DNA of 64,000 nt, taken from assembly GCA_022649135.1 (NCBI GenBank), contig JALCNP010000012.1:1-64000 (forward strand), written 5' to 3'. Source of the DNA: Bifidobacterium sp. GTDB taxonomy: Bacteria > Actinomycetota > Actinomycetes > Actinomycetales > Bifidobacteriaceae. The notes under the pieces were generated by a model that was not told where the DNA came from, ran no database searches, and saw nothing but the letters and a program-made list of their open reading frames with translations. The position numbers were made by a program, and so were the translations under genes. Positions 1-9,451 of this stretch are shown one piece after another (the stretch's first letter is position 1; each line of letters starts with the position of its first letter).

Positions 1-549
1 GTATCCGAAACCGTTGTCGCCGCGGGGACTGCGAATGATACGGCCCTTCATCTCGCCACGCCCAAGGATGCAGGAGATGTCGCGGGATTCGCCGTCGCCG
101 CCCGTCACCCGTTCATGCGTGGTGGACAGGCCAAGATCGATGGGTCCGGGAGCGACCAGCGCCGCCGCGCAGCAGAAGCGTGCGGACCGCTGAGAATCGG
201 GGATGTCCTGCAGCTGCGCGAGAAGCAATCGGTTGTTGGCCCGGTCGTCGCCATGCACTCCGGACCATCGCGCCGACAGTATTCCCGGCGCAGCGCCCAT
301 CACATCCACGATGAGGCCGCTGTCGTCCGCGATTGCGGCGAATCCGGTACGAGCCGTGACGTCACGCGCCTTGAGCAGAGCATTCTGCTCGAAGGTGACG
401 CCTGTTTCCACAGGATCCGGCAGATCCAGGGAGCCTGCCGTCACCAGATGCACCAGCGAGGCGTCCGATGCCAGTCCGGCGCACAGGATGCGCTGTATTT
501 CGGGAAGTTTGCCCTCATTGTGGGTGGCGACGACGATGGTCAGCGTCAT
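1..549 (-). CDS. rdgB: RdgB/HAM1 non-canonical purine NTP pyrophosphatase, 3' part missing
   Basis: Hydrolyses dITP, XTP and related deaminated purine nucleotides to the monophosphate in the cytosol, keeping them out of nucleic acids. The frame is open from ATG at 549 to the window edge (183 codons) and lacks its stop, so the ORF track missed it. It starts MTLTIVVATHNEGK, the family's N-terminal nucleotide-binding signature. IADDSGL (the catalytic Asp region) follows in the middle, and RGDNGFGY, the start of the conserved GFGYDP loop, sits at the window edge. Only the last few dozen residues should be missing. It begins 19 bp after the rph stop on the same strand, the rph-rdgB pairing common in bacteria. 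Identification is secure; the length is not visible. Confidence 0.93.
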   Translation of the reverse strand, partial: MTLTIVVATHNEGKLPEIQRILCAGLASDASLVHLVTAGSLDLPDPVETGVTFEQNALLKARDVTARTGFAAIADDSGLIVDVMGAAPGILSARWSGVHGDDRANNRLLLAQLQDIPDSQRSARFCCAAALVAPGPIDLGLSTTHERVTGGDGESRDISCILGRGEMKGRIIRSPRGDNGFGY

Positions 550-568
550 GATGCTCCTCGCGATTCGG

Positions 569-1333
569 TCAGTCGTGTTCCAAGGCCCTGCGCTGTATCG
601 ACTGCAGCTCCCTGTTTCCCTTTTCCGCGAGATCCAGCAGGACCCCCAGCTCGTCGCGTGTGAACGGGCGATGCTCGGCCGTGCCCTGGATCTCGATGAA
701 CTCGCCGGAACCGGTCATGGCGACGTTCATGTCCGTCATGGCCTGGCTGTCCTCGATATAGGGCAGATCCAGCATCGGCGTGCCGTTGATCACGCCCACG
801 GACACGGCGGACACGCAGTCCTTGAGAACGTTCTTCGCGGACTTGATGTGATGCTTCCTCTCCGCCCAGCGCAGGGCCTCCGCCAACGCCACATACGCTC
901 CCGTGATGGAAGCGGTCCGAGTCCCTCCGTCCGCCTGGAGAACATCGCAGTCCAATTGGATCTGGTTCTCGCCCAATGCCTTGGTGTCGACGACGCCGCG
1001 CAGGCAGCGCCCGATCAAACGGCTGATCTCATGGGTTCGTCCGCCGATTCTGCCGCGGACGGATTCACGATCCGTGCGCTGTGCAGTGGCCCGGGGAAGC
1101 ATGGAGTACTCGGCGGTGACCCAGCCCAACCCCGAATCCTTGCGCCACCGGGGCACCCCCGGGGTGAACGTCGCCGTGCACATCACCTTCGTGTTCCCGC
1201 ACGCGATGAGCACCGATCCCTCCGGCACATCCGTGAACCGGGTGGTGATGGACGCCGGCCGCAGCTCGTCGACCTTCCGGCCATCGGTACGAATCGCGAC
1301 TTTACCACGCAGTGCATCTTGTATTTCAACCAT
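569..1333 (-). CDS. rph: Ribonuclease PH
   Basis: Phosphorolytic 3'-5' exoribonuclease that trims tRNA 3' ends, releasing nucleoside diphosphates; it works as a ring-shaped hexamer in the cytosol. The 254-residue product has the family length. [10 protein letters not shown] lies at the N-terminus, GNTKVMC and the arginine-rich [18 protein letters not shown] segments follow (phosphate and RNA binding), then [20 protein letters not shown], the conserved RNase PH core. ATG at 1333 is used; the first residues before RTDGRK run slightly longer than in some homologues. It is upstream of rdgB in the same orientation with 19 bp between them, so the two are probably co-transcribed. Confidence 0.96.
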   Translation of the reverse strand: MVEIQDALRGKVAIRTDGRKVDELRPASITTRFTDVPEGSVLIACGNTKVMCTATFTPGVPRWRKDSGLGWVTAEYSMLPRATAQRTDRESVRGRIGGRTHEISRLIGRCLRGVVDTKALGENQIQLDCDVLQADGGTRTASITGAYVALAEALRWAERKHHIKSAKNVLKDCVSAVSVGVINGTPMLDLPYIEDSQAMTDMNVAMTGSGEFIEIQGTAEHRPFTRDELGVLLDLAEKGNRELQSIQRRALEHD

Positions 1334-1446
1334 GCCTTCAAGCTATCACGAGGCAGCAACGCCGCCGATCATCGGTTTTCGCGTGCCCGCGCACCTCCGA
1401 TCCGACCGAACCCGGTCACCGGCGCGGGGCCGGCGAGCCATGCCGG

Positions 1447-2073
1447 TCAGGCGTGTACGACCCGTTTCGGCTCGATTCGGTCGATGATGAACAGAACAAG
1501 CCCGACCACGAAGAAACCGACGGCAAGCTCAAACACGTTGATGCCGAACTGGGGCCACCCGATTTTGCCCACATCGATGAACGCATAGGGGTAGGGATCT
1601 CCCCCGGCTGCCGGTCCCGAGTGCGGCCACAGCTGCGCACGTATGAGAATGAACGCCATATACAGGGGAAGATACGCGAGCCAGCTCAACGTGTAGTGCC
1701 AGGAAAAGCGGCGGTGCTCGTCGAAAAGCAGGAAATCGACTATAGCCATGACGGGGACGATGCGGTGCAGCATGGTGTTGGTCATGATTCCCAATATCTG
1801 CGGCACATAGCTCGGATTGTCGGCGGGCATCAGGAAGAAGGCGACCAGAGCGGCGATCACGGCATACAGGGTCAGACACCCCTTCAGCCAAGCGGGGGGC
1901 TGTATACCCCTCAGCAGGCTCGCGGCCCCCGCCCAGAGCATGACGATTCCGAGGACGAACCCCGTCTGGAATGTGAAATACGCCCACCTGTTCGCGATGG
2001 TCCACGCCTCGTACGTCGCGGCAAAGCACAGGGCCGCCGTGGCCAGCCTCCATAATCCAGCAATAAACCTCAT
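1447..2073 (-). CDS. Pr6Pr-type six-helix membrane protein
   Basis: A 208-residue integral membrane protein of unknown function. I count about six hydrophobic segments separated by short loops (near residues 8-28, 36-58, 65-85, 95-118, 128-150 and 178-200). This pattern and the residues NTMLHRIVPVMAIVDFLLFD and YPYAFIDVGKIGW match the Pr6Pr family of actinobacterial and firmicute membrane proteins as I know it. No enzymatic motif is visible. It stands alone, pointing toward rph across a gap of about 110 bp. The gene is clearly coding: its frame is hydrophobic and consistent while the opposite-strand ORFs are arginine-rich shadows. The role remains unknown. Confidence 0.8.
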   Translation of the reverse strand: MRFIAGLWRLATAALCFAATYEAWTIANRWAYFTFQTGFVLGIVMLWAGAASLLRGIQPPAWLKGCLTLYAVIAALVAFFLMPADNPSYVPQILGIMTNTMLHRIVPVMAIVDFLLFDEHRRFSWHYTLSWLAYLPLYMAFILIRAQLWPHSGPAAGGDPYPYAFIDVGKIGWPQFGINVFELAVGFFVVGLVLFIIDRIEPKRVVHA

Positions 2074-2226
2074 ACCCAGCAGTGTATCCGCTCCCCGTTC
2101 GCGTCAGCGAATCGACGTGCGGCGGATACGCCCTAAATCGCGGCGCACTACTAGGATTTCCCGTAACGGTTGCCTTGCCGCAGCATCAGGCGAACACACG
2201 CAACGGGCAACGGGAAAAGAGCGAGA

Positions 2227-3549
2227 ATGACTGATTTATCCACGGCTTTGATGACCGATATGTATGAATACACAATGCTCGACGCGGCGCTCAAGGACGG
2301 GACGGCCCGGCGACGGTGCGTGTTCGAGGTGTTCACGCGACACCTTCCGCAAGGACGCCGATACGCCGTGGTGGCCGGCACCGGAAGGATCCTGGACGCC
2401 CTGCGGCAGTTCCGCTTCGCCGACGACGATCTCAGATTCCTCAGCGACCGCAAAATCGTGAGCCCCGACACCATCACATGGCTGAAGAATTTCCGCTTCA
2501 CCGGATCCATCAAGGGATACCGGGAGGGGGAGATGTTCTTCCCGAACTCCCCCATTCTGCAGGTCGAGGGAACATTCGGGGAGTGCACGCTGCTCGAAAC
2601 CCTGCTTCTGTCGATTCTCAACTACGACTCGGCCGTGGCGTCGGCAGCCTCGCGCATGGTCTCCGCGGCCAAGGACCGTCCGTGCATGGACATGGGCGGA
2701 CGCCGGACCAACGAATGGTCCGCGGTGGCCGCAGCCCGTGCGGCCGTGATCGGAGGATTCCGGGGCACAGCCAATCTTCTCGCGGCCAAACTCTACGGGC
2801 TCAAGGCGATCGGCACGGCGGCCCACTGCTTCACGCTCGTGCACGACAACGAACGGCAGGCCTTCGAGTCCCAGATCAACGCATTGGGCAGGAACACCAC
2901 GCTTCTCGTGGATACCTACAACATCGAGGAGGCCGTGAAAACGGCGGTGGAGGTCGCCGGACCCGAGCTCGGAGGCGTCCGCATCGACTCCGGGGATCTG
3001 GCATCATTGGCCCAGCGAGTCCGCAACCAGCTGGACGCACTCGGTGCGAAGAACACCACCATCACCGTGACCAACGACCTGGATGAATACGCTCTGGCCT
3101 CGCTGCAGACCGCACCGGTGGATTCCTACGGGGTCGGCACCATGCTGGTGACCGGCTCCGGGGCCCCGACATGCGGCATGGTGTACAAACTCACCGAGAG
3201 GGAGGATCGTGACGGAAGGATGCAGCCCGTCGCCAAGAAATCGCAGGACAAGGCGACAGTTCCGGGACGAAAGCTTGCATACCGTTCCTACGAGTACAAT
3301 CTGGCGGACGGCGAGCATGTCATCTCCGGTTCGGAGGAGAAGCTTGCGGCCTTCCGTCCCCAGGACGGATGGAGGGATCTGCTCGTCGATTACGTCACGG
3401 ACGGGCAGATGCACGACGAATACCAGGGCCATGACGCGATTGTGAATGCGCATCAGCACCGGGCCCGGGCGCTCGCCCAGCTACCGATCACGGCACTGTC
3501 GCTGATGAAGGGCGATCCGGTGATTCCCACCGACATCGTCGTCCTGTAA
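2227..3549 (+). CDS. pncB: Nicotinate phosphoribosyltransferase
   Basis: Joins nicotinate to PRPP with ATP hydrolysis, giving nicotinate mononucleotide, the first step of NAD salvage by the Preiss-Handler route. The 440-residue product starts MTDLSTALMTDMYEYTM, the classical N-terminus. FEVFTRHLP and GTANLLAAKLYGLKAIGTAAH follow (the family's active-site His region), then GVRIDSGDLASLA, the phosphoribosyl-binding signature, and VGTMLVTGSGAP. The ORF track start at 2170 is upstream of this conserved N-terminus; ATG 2227 has a purine-rich AAAAGAGCGAG just before it. It is monocistronic, with a hairpin terminator after the stop. Bifidobacteria rely on salvaged nicotinate, which fits a stand-alone pncB. 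Confidence 0.95.
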   Translation: MTDLSTALMTDMYEYTMLDAALKDGTARRRCVFEVFTRHLPQGRRYAVVAGTGRILDALRQFRFADDDLRFLSDRKIVSPDTITWLKNFRFTGSIKGYREGEMFFPNSPILQVEGTFGECTLLETLLLSILNYDSAVASAASRMVSAAKDRPCMDMGGRRTNEWSAVAAARAAVIGGFRGTANLLAAKLYGLKAIGTAAHCFTLVHDNERQAFESQINALGRNTTLLVDTYNIEEAVKTAVEVAGPELGGVRIDSGDLASLAQRVRNQLDALGAKNTTITVTNDLDEYALASLQTAPVDSYGVGTMLVTGSGAPTCGMVYKLTEREDRDGRMQPVAKKSQDKATVPGRKLAYRSYEYNLADGEHVISGSEEKLAAFRPQDGWRDLLVDYVTDGQMHDEYQGHDAIVNAHQHRARALAQLPITALSLMKGDPVIPTDIVVL

Positions 3550-3586
3550 TCGTCGTTGTCCTGCAGTCATCGCGGGCCGCATATGC

Positions 3587-3618
3587 ACGGGCCTTCTCGC
3601 ATATGCGGGAAGGCCCGT
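3587..3618. terminator. Bidirectional hairpin between convergent pncB and DUF3039 gene
   Basis: ACGGGCCTTC and GAAGGCCCGT form a perfect 10-bp stem around a 12-nt loop. It lies 37 bp after the pncB stop and a few bases past the stop of the opposing DUF3039 gene, so it can serve both transcripts. No strong T-tract is present on either side. Confidence 0.7.
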
Positions 3619-3623
3619 ACCGG

Positions 3624-3935
3624 TCAGTGACGTGTCATCTCCTCATAGATGCGCCTGCAGTCAGGACACACCGGGTACTGCGAGGGGTCATGCTTCGGCA
3701 CCCATATCTTGCCGCACAGGGCGACGACCGGCCTGCCCGTCATGCGGGACTCCATGATGCGATCCTTGGACACATAGTGGGCAAAGCGATCGGCGTCGCC
3801 ATCATCGCTGCGCTGATCGCTTTCCTCGGTCTCGGGACGTTCCAGAACCGCCGTGCCCGCACCCGAATCGGGATTGGACAACGGGGAGACCGGATCGGCC
3901 TCATCGTAGGCGACTGCATTTTGCATCTCAGACAT
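3624..3935 (-). CDS. DUF3039 protein, small zinc-ribbon-like actinobacterial protein
   Basis: A 103-residue protein of unknown function. The C-terminal 65 residues carry the DUF3039 signature: [14 protein letters not shown], then [14 protein letters not shown] and [12 protein letters not shown]. The lone Cys and the later CPDC pair could bind a metal. The N-terminus is acidic and probably disordered. I chose the second of two adjacent ATGs (3935) because GGAG sits 6 nt before it; the 158-residue ORF of the track adds an implausible Cys/Arg-rich extension. The family is, to my knowledge, confined to Actinobacteria and uncharacterised. It is transcribed toward pncB and away from coaD. Confidence 0.85.
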   Translation of the reverse strand: MSEMQNAVAYDEADPVSPLSNPDSGAGTAVLERPETEESDQRSDDGDADRFAHYVSKDRIMESRMTGRPVVALCGKIWVPKHDPSQYPVCPDCRRIYEEMTRH

Positions 3936-4126
3936 CATTAGCTCCATCCTGCACAACGGCATCACGATATACATATTGTATTGTCCTCGGTCGAACTCCG
4001 AGGCCGCTTCCTCCCGACGCGCACGCGCCCCGCACCGGCACGGCAGCGCACCGTACGACGGGACGGAGAGGACACATCCGCATGTTTTCCGCCCAGACAA
4101 CGGATTATCGCGCTAATCTGGGGGGT

Positions 4127-4624
4127 ATGACAATAGCAGTGTGCCCCGGATCGTACGACCCCGTCACCGCAGGACACATGGACGTCATCGAACGCTGCAC
4201 GCGTTTCTTTGACGAGGTTCATGTGGTGGTGGCGGTGAACGCGGCGAAGACGCCGATGTTTTCGGAACGAACCCGGGTCGAGGCGATCAGGCATGCGCTT
4301 GACGGCGACGGGTTCGCACAGGTCAAGGTGGCGTCGACGGACGGTCTCATCACCGATTACTGCAGACGCGTCGGGGCGACGGTCATCGTCAAGGGTCTGC
4401 GCCAGAACGGCGACTACGAGGCCGAGCTCGGCATGGCGCTGGTCAATCGCAAGCTCGCGAACATAGAGACGCTGTTCCTCCCGGCCGACCCGGTCCTGGA
4501 GCATATCTCCAGCTCCATCGTCAAGGATGTGGCCCGGCACGGCGGGGACATAACGGGCATGGTCCCGGACGGGGTCGCGCCCATGCTCATGGAAATCATC
4601 AAGGAAGAAAAGAGCCGCTCATGA
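4127..4624 (+). CDS. coaD: Phosphopantetheine adenylyltransferase
   Basis: Transfers AMP from ATP to 4'-phosphopantetheine, the penultimate step of coenzyme A synthesis. The 165-residue product has the usual length. [19 protein letters not shown] contains the T/HxGH nucleotidyltransferase motif, [17 protein letters not shown] lines the substrate site, and [16 protein letters not shown] is the second ATP-binding signature (ISSS/TxxR type). ATG 4127 is chosen because the protein begins exactly there in the family. GGGGGG stands only 1 nt before it, an awkward distance for a ribosome site, and TAATCT ends 7 nt upstream, so the message may be nearly leaderless. Its stop overlaps the next gene's start by ATGA. 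Confidence 0.96.
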   Translation: MTIAVCPGSYDPVTAGHMDVIERCTRFFDEVHVVVAVNAAKTPMFSERTRVEAIRHALDGDGFAQVKVASTDGLITDYCRRVGATVIVKGLRQNGDYEAELGMALVNRKLANIETLFLPADPVLEHISSSIVKDVARHGGDITGMVPDGVAPMLMEIIKEEKSRS

Positions 4625-5364
4625 CCGAAGACAACCACGTCACCCCGCCACGCCCACAGGATGACGACGATGCGACCGCTTCCCGGAACATCCCCGCGCA
4701 GGCCGCGGACAGCCCGGGCGCGCAGGCCCGCCGTGGGTTCGACCCGTCCTCTCTGCCCGACCTGCGGGAGAAGCCGAGGAATGACGGTGACAAGGATTCC
4801 GCCCAAGGCAGAAGTCGCGAGGAGTTCACCACCGTCTACGACATCATCGACGGTCTCGAGGAATCGCTCGAGGAGGCAAAGACAAGCATGTTCTCACCGG
4901 GAACCGTCAAAGTCGATCGAGACTCGTTCACCGGTCAGCTCAACGAGCTCAAAACCATGCTCCCGATTCAGCTCGAACGCGCCTCCGCTCTGATGAGAGA
5001 GGCGGAAAGGCGCTTGGAAAGCGCGCAGACCCAGGCAAACGCCATCGTTTCCTCGGCGCAGAGCAGAGCCGCCGAGATGGTCAAGGAGGCCCAGGGGCAG
5101 GCGCAGTTCCTCGCCGGGCAGGAGAACGTGACCGATATCGCACGGCAGAAGGCGCGTGATATCCTCGATCAGGCACAGACGAAGTCCGATCGGCTGACCC
5201 AGGGGGCTGACGAATACTGCACCACCGTGATGGAGGGGCTGCAGCAGCAGCTCGGCAAACTCGATCAGGACGTCCAGGCGGGACTTGCGGTGCTTCACGA
5301 AAGGCAGCACAAGGCTGCTCAGCAGCTCCCGCATGTTGATTTACAGGATTATCCAGAAGGTTGA
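4621..5364 (+). CDS. SepIVA-like DivIVA-family coiled-coil protein
   Basis: A 247-residue cytoplasmic protein. The first 70 residues are polar and probably disordered. Residues 70-235 (from [19 protein letters not shown]) form long amphipathic helices rich in Glu, Gln and Ala. No enzymatic motif is present. Its place directly before DUF177, rpmF and rnc matches the mycobacterial order Rv2927c-Rv2926c-rnc, in which Rv2927c is SepIVA, a DivIVA-like factor for septation and polar growth; I infer the same family. The 4-bp ATGA overlap with coaD indicates translational coupling. A division or cell-pole role is inference from synteny and coiled-coil character. Confidence 0.78.
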   Translation: MTEDNHVTPPRPQDDDDATASRNIPAQAADSPGAQARRGFDPSSLPDLREKPRNDGDKDSAQGRSREEFTTVYDIIDGLEESLEEAKTSMFSPGTVKVDRDSFTGQLNELKTMLPIQLERASALMREAERRLESAQTQANAIVSSAQSRAAEMVKEAQGQAQFLAGQENVTDIARQKARDILDQAQTKSDRLTQGADEYCTTVMEGLQQQLGKLDQDVQAGLAVLHERQHKAAQQLPHVDLQDYPEG

Positions 5365-5981
5365 TGATGACACGTCCAGAAGATTCGGCATGGGCCATAC
5401 CCGTGGGCCAGCTCGGTTCGCGGGCCGGACAGACAAAGAGGATCGACGCGGTGTTCCCCGCTCCCAGTGGCATAGGGGACGCCATCATCGGCGTCCGCGA
5501 GGGCGATGACGTCCGCATCGAGGGTGACATCGACTCGATCGTCGACGGTCTGATCCTCAGCGCAAGCATCAGTGCACCCGTTCACGCGCAGTGCACGAGA
5601 TGTCTTATCGACATTCATCGTCCCTGGAACGTTCCCGTCACGACATTCTTCCCCTATGATCCGTCCGCGGGCGCCTATGACGCCCCACGGGGGCACGCAG
5701 GCTCCGCTGAGGTGGAGATCATCGCCGGCGAGGACGAATCCGAGGATGAATACCCCCTCAGCCCCGACGGAACCTTCGCCGATGTGGAGGCGCTGATCCG
5801 CGACGCTCTCGTGGAGGCCCTCCCGCTGCAGCCGCTGTGCCGGGAGGAATGCCGGGGACTGTGCCCGCAATGCGGCATCAATCTCAACGAGCATCCCGAC
5901 CATCACCACGAAACCGGTGATATCCGATTCGCCGCGCTTGAGGATTTCAAGCGCCAGCTTGAACGGGGAACGGCCCGGTAG
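5364..5981 (+). CDS. DUF177/YceD family protein, ribosome-linked
   Basis: A 205-residue member of the DUF177 (YceD) family, which precedes rpmF in very many bacteria and is linked to 23S rRNA accumulation in some; its biochemistry is not settled. CTRCL appears around residue 75 and CREECRGLCPQCG near residue 155, four Cys spaced like a zinc ribbon, followed by NLNEHPDHHHE. Two ATGs, 5364 and 5367, are possible; AGAAGG stands 3 and 6 nt before them, so 5367 is slightly better spaced. The start overlaps the previous stop (TGATG). It is followed 82 bp later by rpmF. Confidence 0.9.
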   Translation: MMTRPEDSAWAIPVGQLGSRAGQTKRIDAVFPAPSGIGDAIIGVREGDDVRIEGDIDSIVDGLILSASISAPVHAQCTRCLIDIHRPWNVPVTTFFPYDPSAGAYDAPRGHAGSAEVEIIAGEDESEDEYPLSPDGTFADVEALIRDALVEALPLQPLCREECRGLCPQCGINLNEHPDHHHETGDIRFAALEDFKRQLERGTAR

Positions 5982-6063
5982 CCACGGGTCGGCGGAATGT
6001 ACAACGGTTGCGCTAAACTGCTGAACGCTTAAGCTCAATCGTTCGAACGAAACAGAGGAAACC

Positions 6064-6258
6064 ATGGCACTGCCAAAGTACAAGACCTCGCGTGCAAACA
6101 CGCATTCACGTCGCGCCAATTGGAAGGCATCCGTCGCACAGACCGTCACCTGCCCCAATTGCGGAGCCCCCGCCCTGCCCCATATGGCATGCCCGAGCTG
6201 CGGATCGTTCCGCGGCCGCGTGTATCGTGACGCGATCCGGCCCGCCCACACCAAGTGA
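6064..6258 (+). CDS. rpmF: 50S ribosomal protein L32
   Basis: A 64-residue component of the large ribosomal subunit. It begins [20 protein letters not shown] and has CPNCG and CPSCG, the two pairs of a zinc ribbon. All four Cys are kept, so this is the zinc-binding (C+) form. AGAGGAAACC just before ATG is a clear ribosome site. It follows DUF177 as expected and is closed by a strong hairpin 24 bp after the stop. Confidence 0.97.
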   Translation: MALPKYKTSRANTHSRRANWKASVAQTVTCPNCGAPALPHMACPSCGSFRGRVYRDAIRPAHTK

Positions 6259-6281
6259 GCATCCACCAATCAACGCGCTAT

Positions 6282-6319
6282 GCGAAGGCCCTGCCATCGA
6301 CGGGTGGCAGGGCCTTCGC
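6282..6319 (+). terminator. Rho-independent-like hairpin after rpmF
   Basis: GCGAAGGCCCTGCCA pairs perfectly with TGGCAGGGCCTTCGC (15 bp) around an 8-nt loop. The following bases (gtagcatttcc) hold only a short T run, typical of GC-rich actinobacterial terminators. It separates rpmF from rnc, although read-through to rnc is likely in this conserved cluster. Confidence 0.8.
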
Positions 6320-6353
6320 GTAGCATTTCCACCAACAGAGAGAATCAGGCTTT

Positions 6354-7181
6354 ATGACATCTGCAGCATCGTCATCCCATGAGCAGGATTCGACGGCACC
6401 GACCTCCGGTGCACACCGCGACTCCCCCATGACGACACGGGAGGCGGCGAATGCGCCCGCACAACCCATCGAGCAGCGACCCCCTCATGAATCCGCGGCG
6501 GAGCCGCTTCTCGCCGCCCTGGGAACGACAATCAGCCCCGACCTGCTGGTCGAGGCGCTCACGCACCGCTCGTTCTCCCACGAGCATGAGGGGGCGCTGA
6601 ATTACGAGCGTCTGGAGTTTCTGGGAGACGCGGTGCTTGAACTCGTCACGACGGAAACGCTGTATTCCATACACCCCGACATGAACGAAGGCCAGCTGGC
6701 GAAGATGAGGGCCAGGGCCGTTTCCGAGGACGCCCTCAGCGCGATAGCCAAAACCAAGCTTCATGTCGGCTCCTATATTCTGCTCGGACACGGCGAGTCT
6801 GAATCAGGGGGCGCCCGGAAGAACTCGATTCTCTGCGACATCGTCGAGTCGCTTATCGGCGCGACTTTCGTGGAGCATGGAATCGACGAGGCGCGTCTGG
6901 TCATCCATCGCCTCATAGACGACACGCTTGCCGAGGTCGCCACGGAGGGACCGGCACTGGATTGGAAGACGTCTCTGACGGTCAAGGCCCATGAGCTGGG
7001 ACTGGACGAGCCGCAGTACCATATGGCCGTGGAAGGGCCCGAATACGCTCAGATCTTCACCGCCCGGGCGGTTGTCGACGACACGGGAACGGTGATAGGA
7101 ACCGGCAAGGGCTCAAGCAAAAGAAAGGCGCAGCTCGCCGCGGCCGAACAGGGGTGGAAAACGCTCAACGCCAGGCATTAG
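6354..7181 (+). CDS. rnc: Ribonuclease III
   Basis: Double-strand-specific endoribonuclease that processes rRNA precursors and regulatory duplexes. The 275-residue product has a polar 45-residue N-terminal extension. The RNase III domain follows (about 50-190), with NYERLEFLGDAVLELV, the metal-binding signature, and DIVESLIGATF, which supplies the other acidic residues. A dsRNA-binding domain spans about 200-272, ending GKGSSKRKAQLAAAEQGW. It is somewhat longer than usual because of the N-terminal tail; a later in-frame ATG (MTTREAAN) could be the true start. It belongs to the DUF177-rpmF-rnc cluster; fpg/mutM, often next, is absent here. Confidence 0.95.
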   Translation: MTSAASSSHEQDSTAPTSGAHRDSPMTTREAANAPAQPIEQRPPHESAAEPLLAALGTTISPDLLVEALTHRSFSHEHEGALNYERLEFLGDAVLELVTTETLYSIHPDMNEGQLAKMRARAVSEDALSAIAKTKLHVGSYILLGHGESESGGARKNSILCDIVESLIGATFVEHGIDEARLVIHRLIDDTLAEVATEGPALDWKTSLTVKAHELGLDEPQYHMAVEGPEYAQIFTARAVVDDTGTVIGTGKGSSKRKAQLAAAEQGWKTLNARH

Positions 7182-7478
7182 GCGATTCGACTGCCCCCCT
7201 CCCTTCCATGGGGTTTCCGGTTGCGGTGCACGCCCCCGAATCCGTGGTTCCGCGCCACCGAGCGCACATCCGCGCCGGCCGCGGAACGACATGAGGGGCA
7301 TCGCCACTATATGGGCAGGAGAGGCCCGACCCGGCCATCCGTAAGTACCATGAGCTAAATTATGGTGCAGAGGTTCGTCGTGACGGCCACAAGCGGTTCG
7401 CGCAACTCGATCAGGCACCCGACGGCGTTCATAATGCGCCGGACAGGCCATCATCCACACACGAATTGAAGAGGAATC
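7182..7478 (+). other. Leader region upstream of ilvB
   Basis: Nearly 300 bp without a convincing gene. GTTCCGCG (7247-7254) and CGCGGAAC (7280-7287) form an 8-bp stem around 25 nt, which may end the rnc transcript or belong to a leader. A 35-codon ORF from ATG 7362 to TGA 7469 begins MVQRFVVTATS; its few Ile/Val codons are not a convincing attenuation peptide. GAAGAGGAATC directly before ilvB is the ribosome site. Confidence 0.4.
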
Positions 7479-9434
7479 ATGGTGTTACCAACGCCTCTAC
7501 AGGCATTTAGCGGCGTGCCCAAACCGCACGCGCCCACCGAAAACCAGACAATCATCGACGGAGAGAAAATGAACGGCGCACAGGCGCTGATTCGTTCGCT
7601 GGAGGATCTGGGAGTCAAGGATGTCTTCGGCATCCCCGGCGGGGCTATTCTGCCTGTCTACGACGCGCTTCACCATGACACGAAGTTCCGCTTCGTCCTG
7701 ATGCGGCATGAACAGGCCGCCGGACATGCCGCGGAAGGATATGCCATCGCCACCGGACAGGTCGGCGTCTGCATCGTCACCTCGGGCCCCGGAGCCACCA
7801 ACATGGTGACGGCCATCGCCGACGCCAACATGGACTCCGTGCCGATGGTGGTGATCACCGGCCAGGTCGGCGTGAACTCGATCGGAACCGACGCCTTCCA
7901 GGAGGCCGACATCGTGGGCATCACCTACCCCGTCGCCAAGCACTCGTTCCTCGTCACCTCCGCTCAGGACATCCCGCGTGTGCTGACCGAGGCTCATTAC
8001 ATAGCCCGGTCGGGCAGACCGGGTCCCGTCGTGGTGGATCTGACCAAAACCGCCCAGACCGGAGACATGTACTATTCGTGGCCCCAGCGCATGATCCTGC
8101 CTGGATACAATCCCACCGTCAAGGCCCATGGCAGGGTTCTGGGAGATGCGGCCAGACTGTTCTCGCAGTCCTATCGCCCCGTGCTCTACGTCGGCGGAGG
8201 GGCGGCACGCTCGAACGCCGGCGCGCAGGTCAGGAAACTGGCGGAGCTCACCGGAGCACCCATCGTCACGACGCTGCCCGCGCGCGGTGTCGTGCCGGAC
8301 AGCGACACCCATGCATTGGGAATGCTCGGAATGCACGGCACCATAGCCGCTACGGGCTCCGTGCAGCGCTGCGACCTTCTCGTGGCGATCGGAGCCCGCT
8401 TCGACGATCGGGTGACGGGCAAGCTCGAGACCTTCGCACCCAACGCACGAGTCATCCATATCGACATAGACCCGGCCGAAATAGGAAAGAACAGACAGGT
8501 CGACGTGCCCATCGTGGGCGATGCCGCCACCGTTCTGGACGACCTCATCACGGAGATCACGCGAACCCAGGCCATTCACGGGAAACCGGATCTGGGCCCG
8601 TGGTGGAAGCAGATCGACGCATGGCGCGAGCACTACCCCACCGCATATGCCGAACCCGATGATGGGTCACTCGCCCCCCAATGGGTGGTGCAGCAGCTTT
8701 CCAGCATGGCCGACCCCGAAACGATCTGGGTATCCGGCGTGGGCCAGCACCAGATGTGGGCCTCCCAGCTCGTGGACTTCGAGCATACCAACTCCTGGAT
8801 ATCCTCCAGCGGACTGGGAACCATGGGGTACGGCCTTCCGGCGGCGGTGGGCGCATCCGTCGCATCCGAACGATTCTTCGCATCGCGCAAGCCGGTATGG
8901 CTGATCGATGGGGACGGCAGCTTCCAGATGACATCCGAGGAGCTTGCGGCGACCGCCGTCAATCACACGCCGGTGAAGATCGCACTGCTGAACAATTCCG
9001 TCTACGGAATGGTACGGCAATGGCAGGCGCTGTTCTATGCGCACCACTATTCGCAGACGGACCTGTGTGACGGACAGGAGGACGCCTCGCAGCTCCCGCC
9101 CGAGGGAAGGACGGTGACCGATATACCCGATTTCGTCAAACTCGCGCAGGCCTACGGCTGCGTCGGTCTGCGAGCCTTCACCAAGCAGGAGGCGATCGAG
9201 GCGATCACGAAGGCCAACGGCATCAGCGATCGATCCGTACTGATCGACTTCCGCGTGTGGAAGGACGCGATGGTGTGGCCGATGGTCCCCGCAGGAACCT
9301 CGAATGACGAGGTGACGTACATGCCGGGAATCAAGCCGCTCGCACCCCAAAACGTGACATCCCCGCAGGCTCCGGCCGACGGCGGGGAGACACCGCCGCA
9401 GAACCGGCCCTCGAGCCGGACGCCGACGAAGTAA
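7479..9434 (+). CDS. ilvB: Acetolactate synthase, large (catalytic) subunit
   Basis: Thiamine-diphosphate enzyme that condenses two pyruvates to acetolactate, or pyruvate with 2-oxobutyrate, the first common step of valine, leucine and isoleucine synthesis. The 651-residue product has the N-terminal TPP-binding domain (FGIPGGAILPVYDAL, then RHEQAAGHAAEGYA with the catalytic Glu), a central FAD/transhydrogenase-like domain, and the C-terminal pyrophosphate domain with GDGSFQMTSEELATA and NNSVYGMVRQWQ. About 30 residues before MNGAQALIRSLEDLG exceed the norm, but ATG 7479 has a good AGAGGAATC site. The Pro/Thr-rich C-terminal tail is also extra. ilvN follows after 17 bp. Confidence 0.96.
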   Translation: MVLPTPLQAFSGVPKPHAPTENQTIIDGEKMNGAQALIRSLEDLGVKDVFGIPGGAILPVYDALHHDTKFRFVLMRHEQAAGHAAEGYAIATGQVGVCIVTSGPGATNMVTAIADANMDSVPMVVITGQVGVNSIGTDAFQEADIVGITYPVAKHSFLVTSAQDIPRVLTEAHYIARSGRPGPVVVDLTKTAQTGDMYYSWPQRMILPGYNPTVKAHGRVLGDAARLFSQSYRPVLYVGGGAARSNAGAQVRKLAELTGAPIVTTLPARGVVPDSDTHALGMLGMHGTIAATGSVQRCDLLVAIGARFDDRVTGKLETFAPNARVIHIDIDPAEIGKNRQVDVPIVGDAATVLDDLITEITRTQAIHGKPDLGPWWKQIDAWREHYPTAYAEPDDGSLAPQWVVQQLSSMADPETIWVSGVGQHQMWASQLVDFEHTNSWISSSGLGTMGYGLPAAVGASVASERFFASRKPVWLIDGDGSFQMTSEELAATAVNHTPVKIALLNNSVYGMVRQWQALFYAHHYSQTDLCDGQEDASQLPPEGRTVTDIPDFVKLAQAYGCVGLRAFTKQEAIEAITKANGISDRSVLIDFRVWKDAMVWPMVPAGTSNDEVTYMPGIKPLAPQNVTSPQAPADGGETPPQNRPSSRTPTK

Positions 9435-9451
9435 GAGGAGGAAACGATATC

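Noticed and set aside
7362-7469. Branched-chain attenuation leader peptide for ilvB
   Set aside because: Few Val/Ile/Leu codons, no paired alternative hairpins and no terminator with T-tract could be read.
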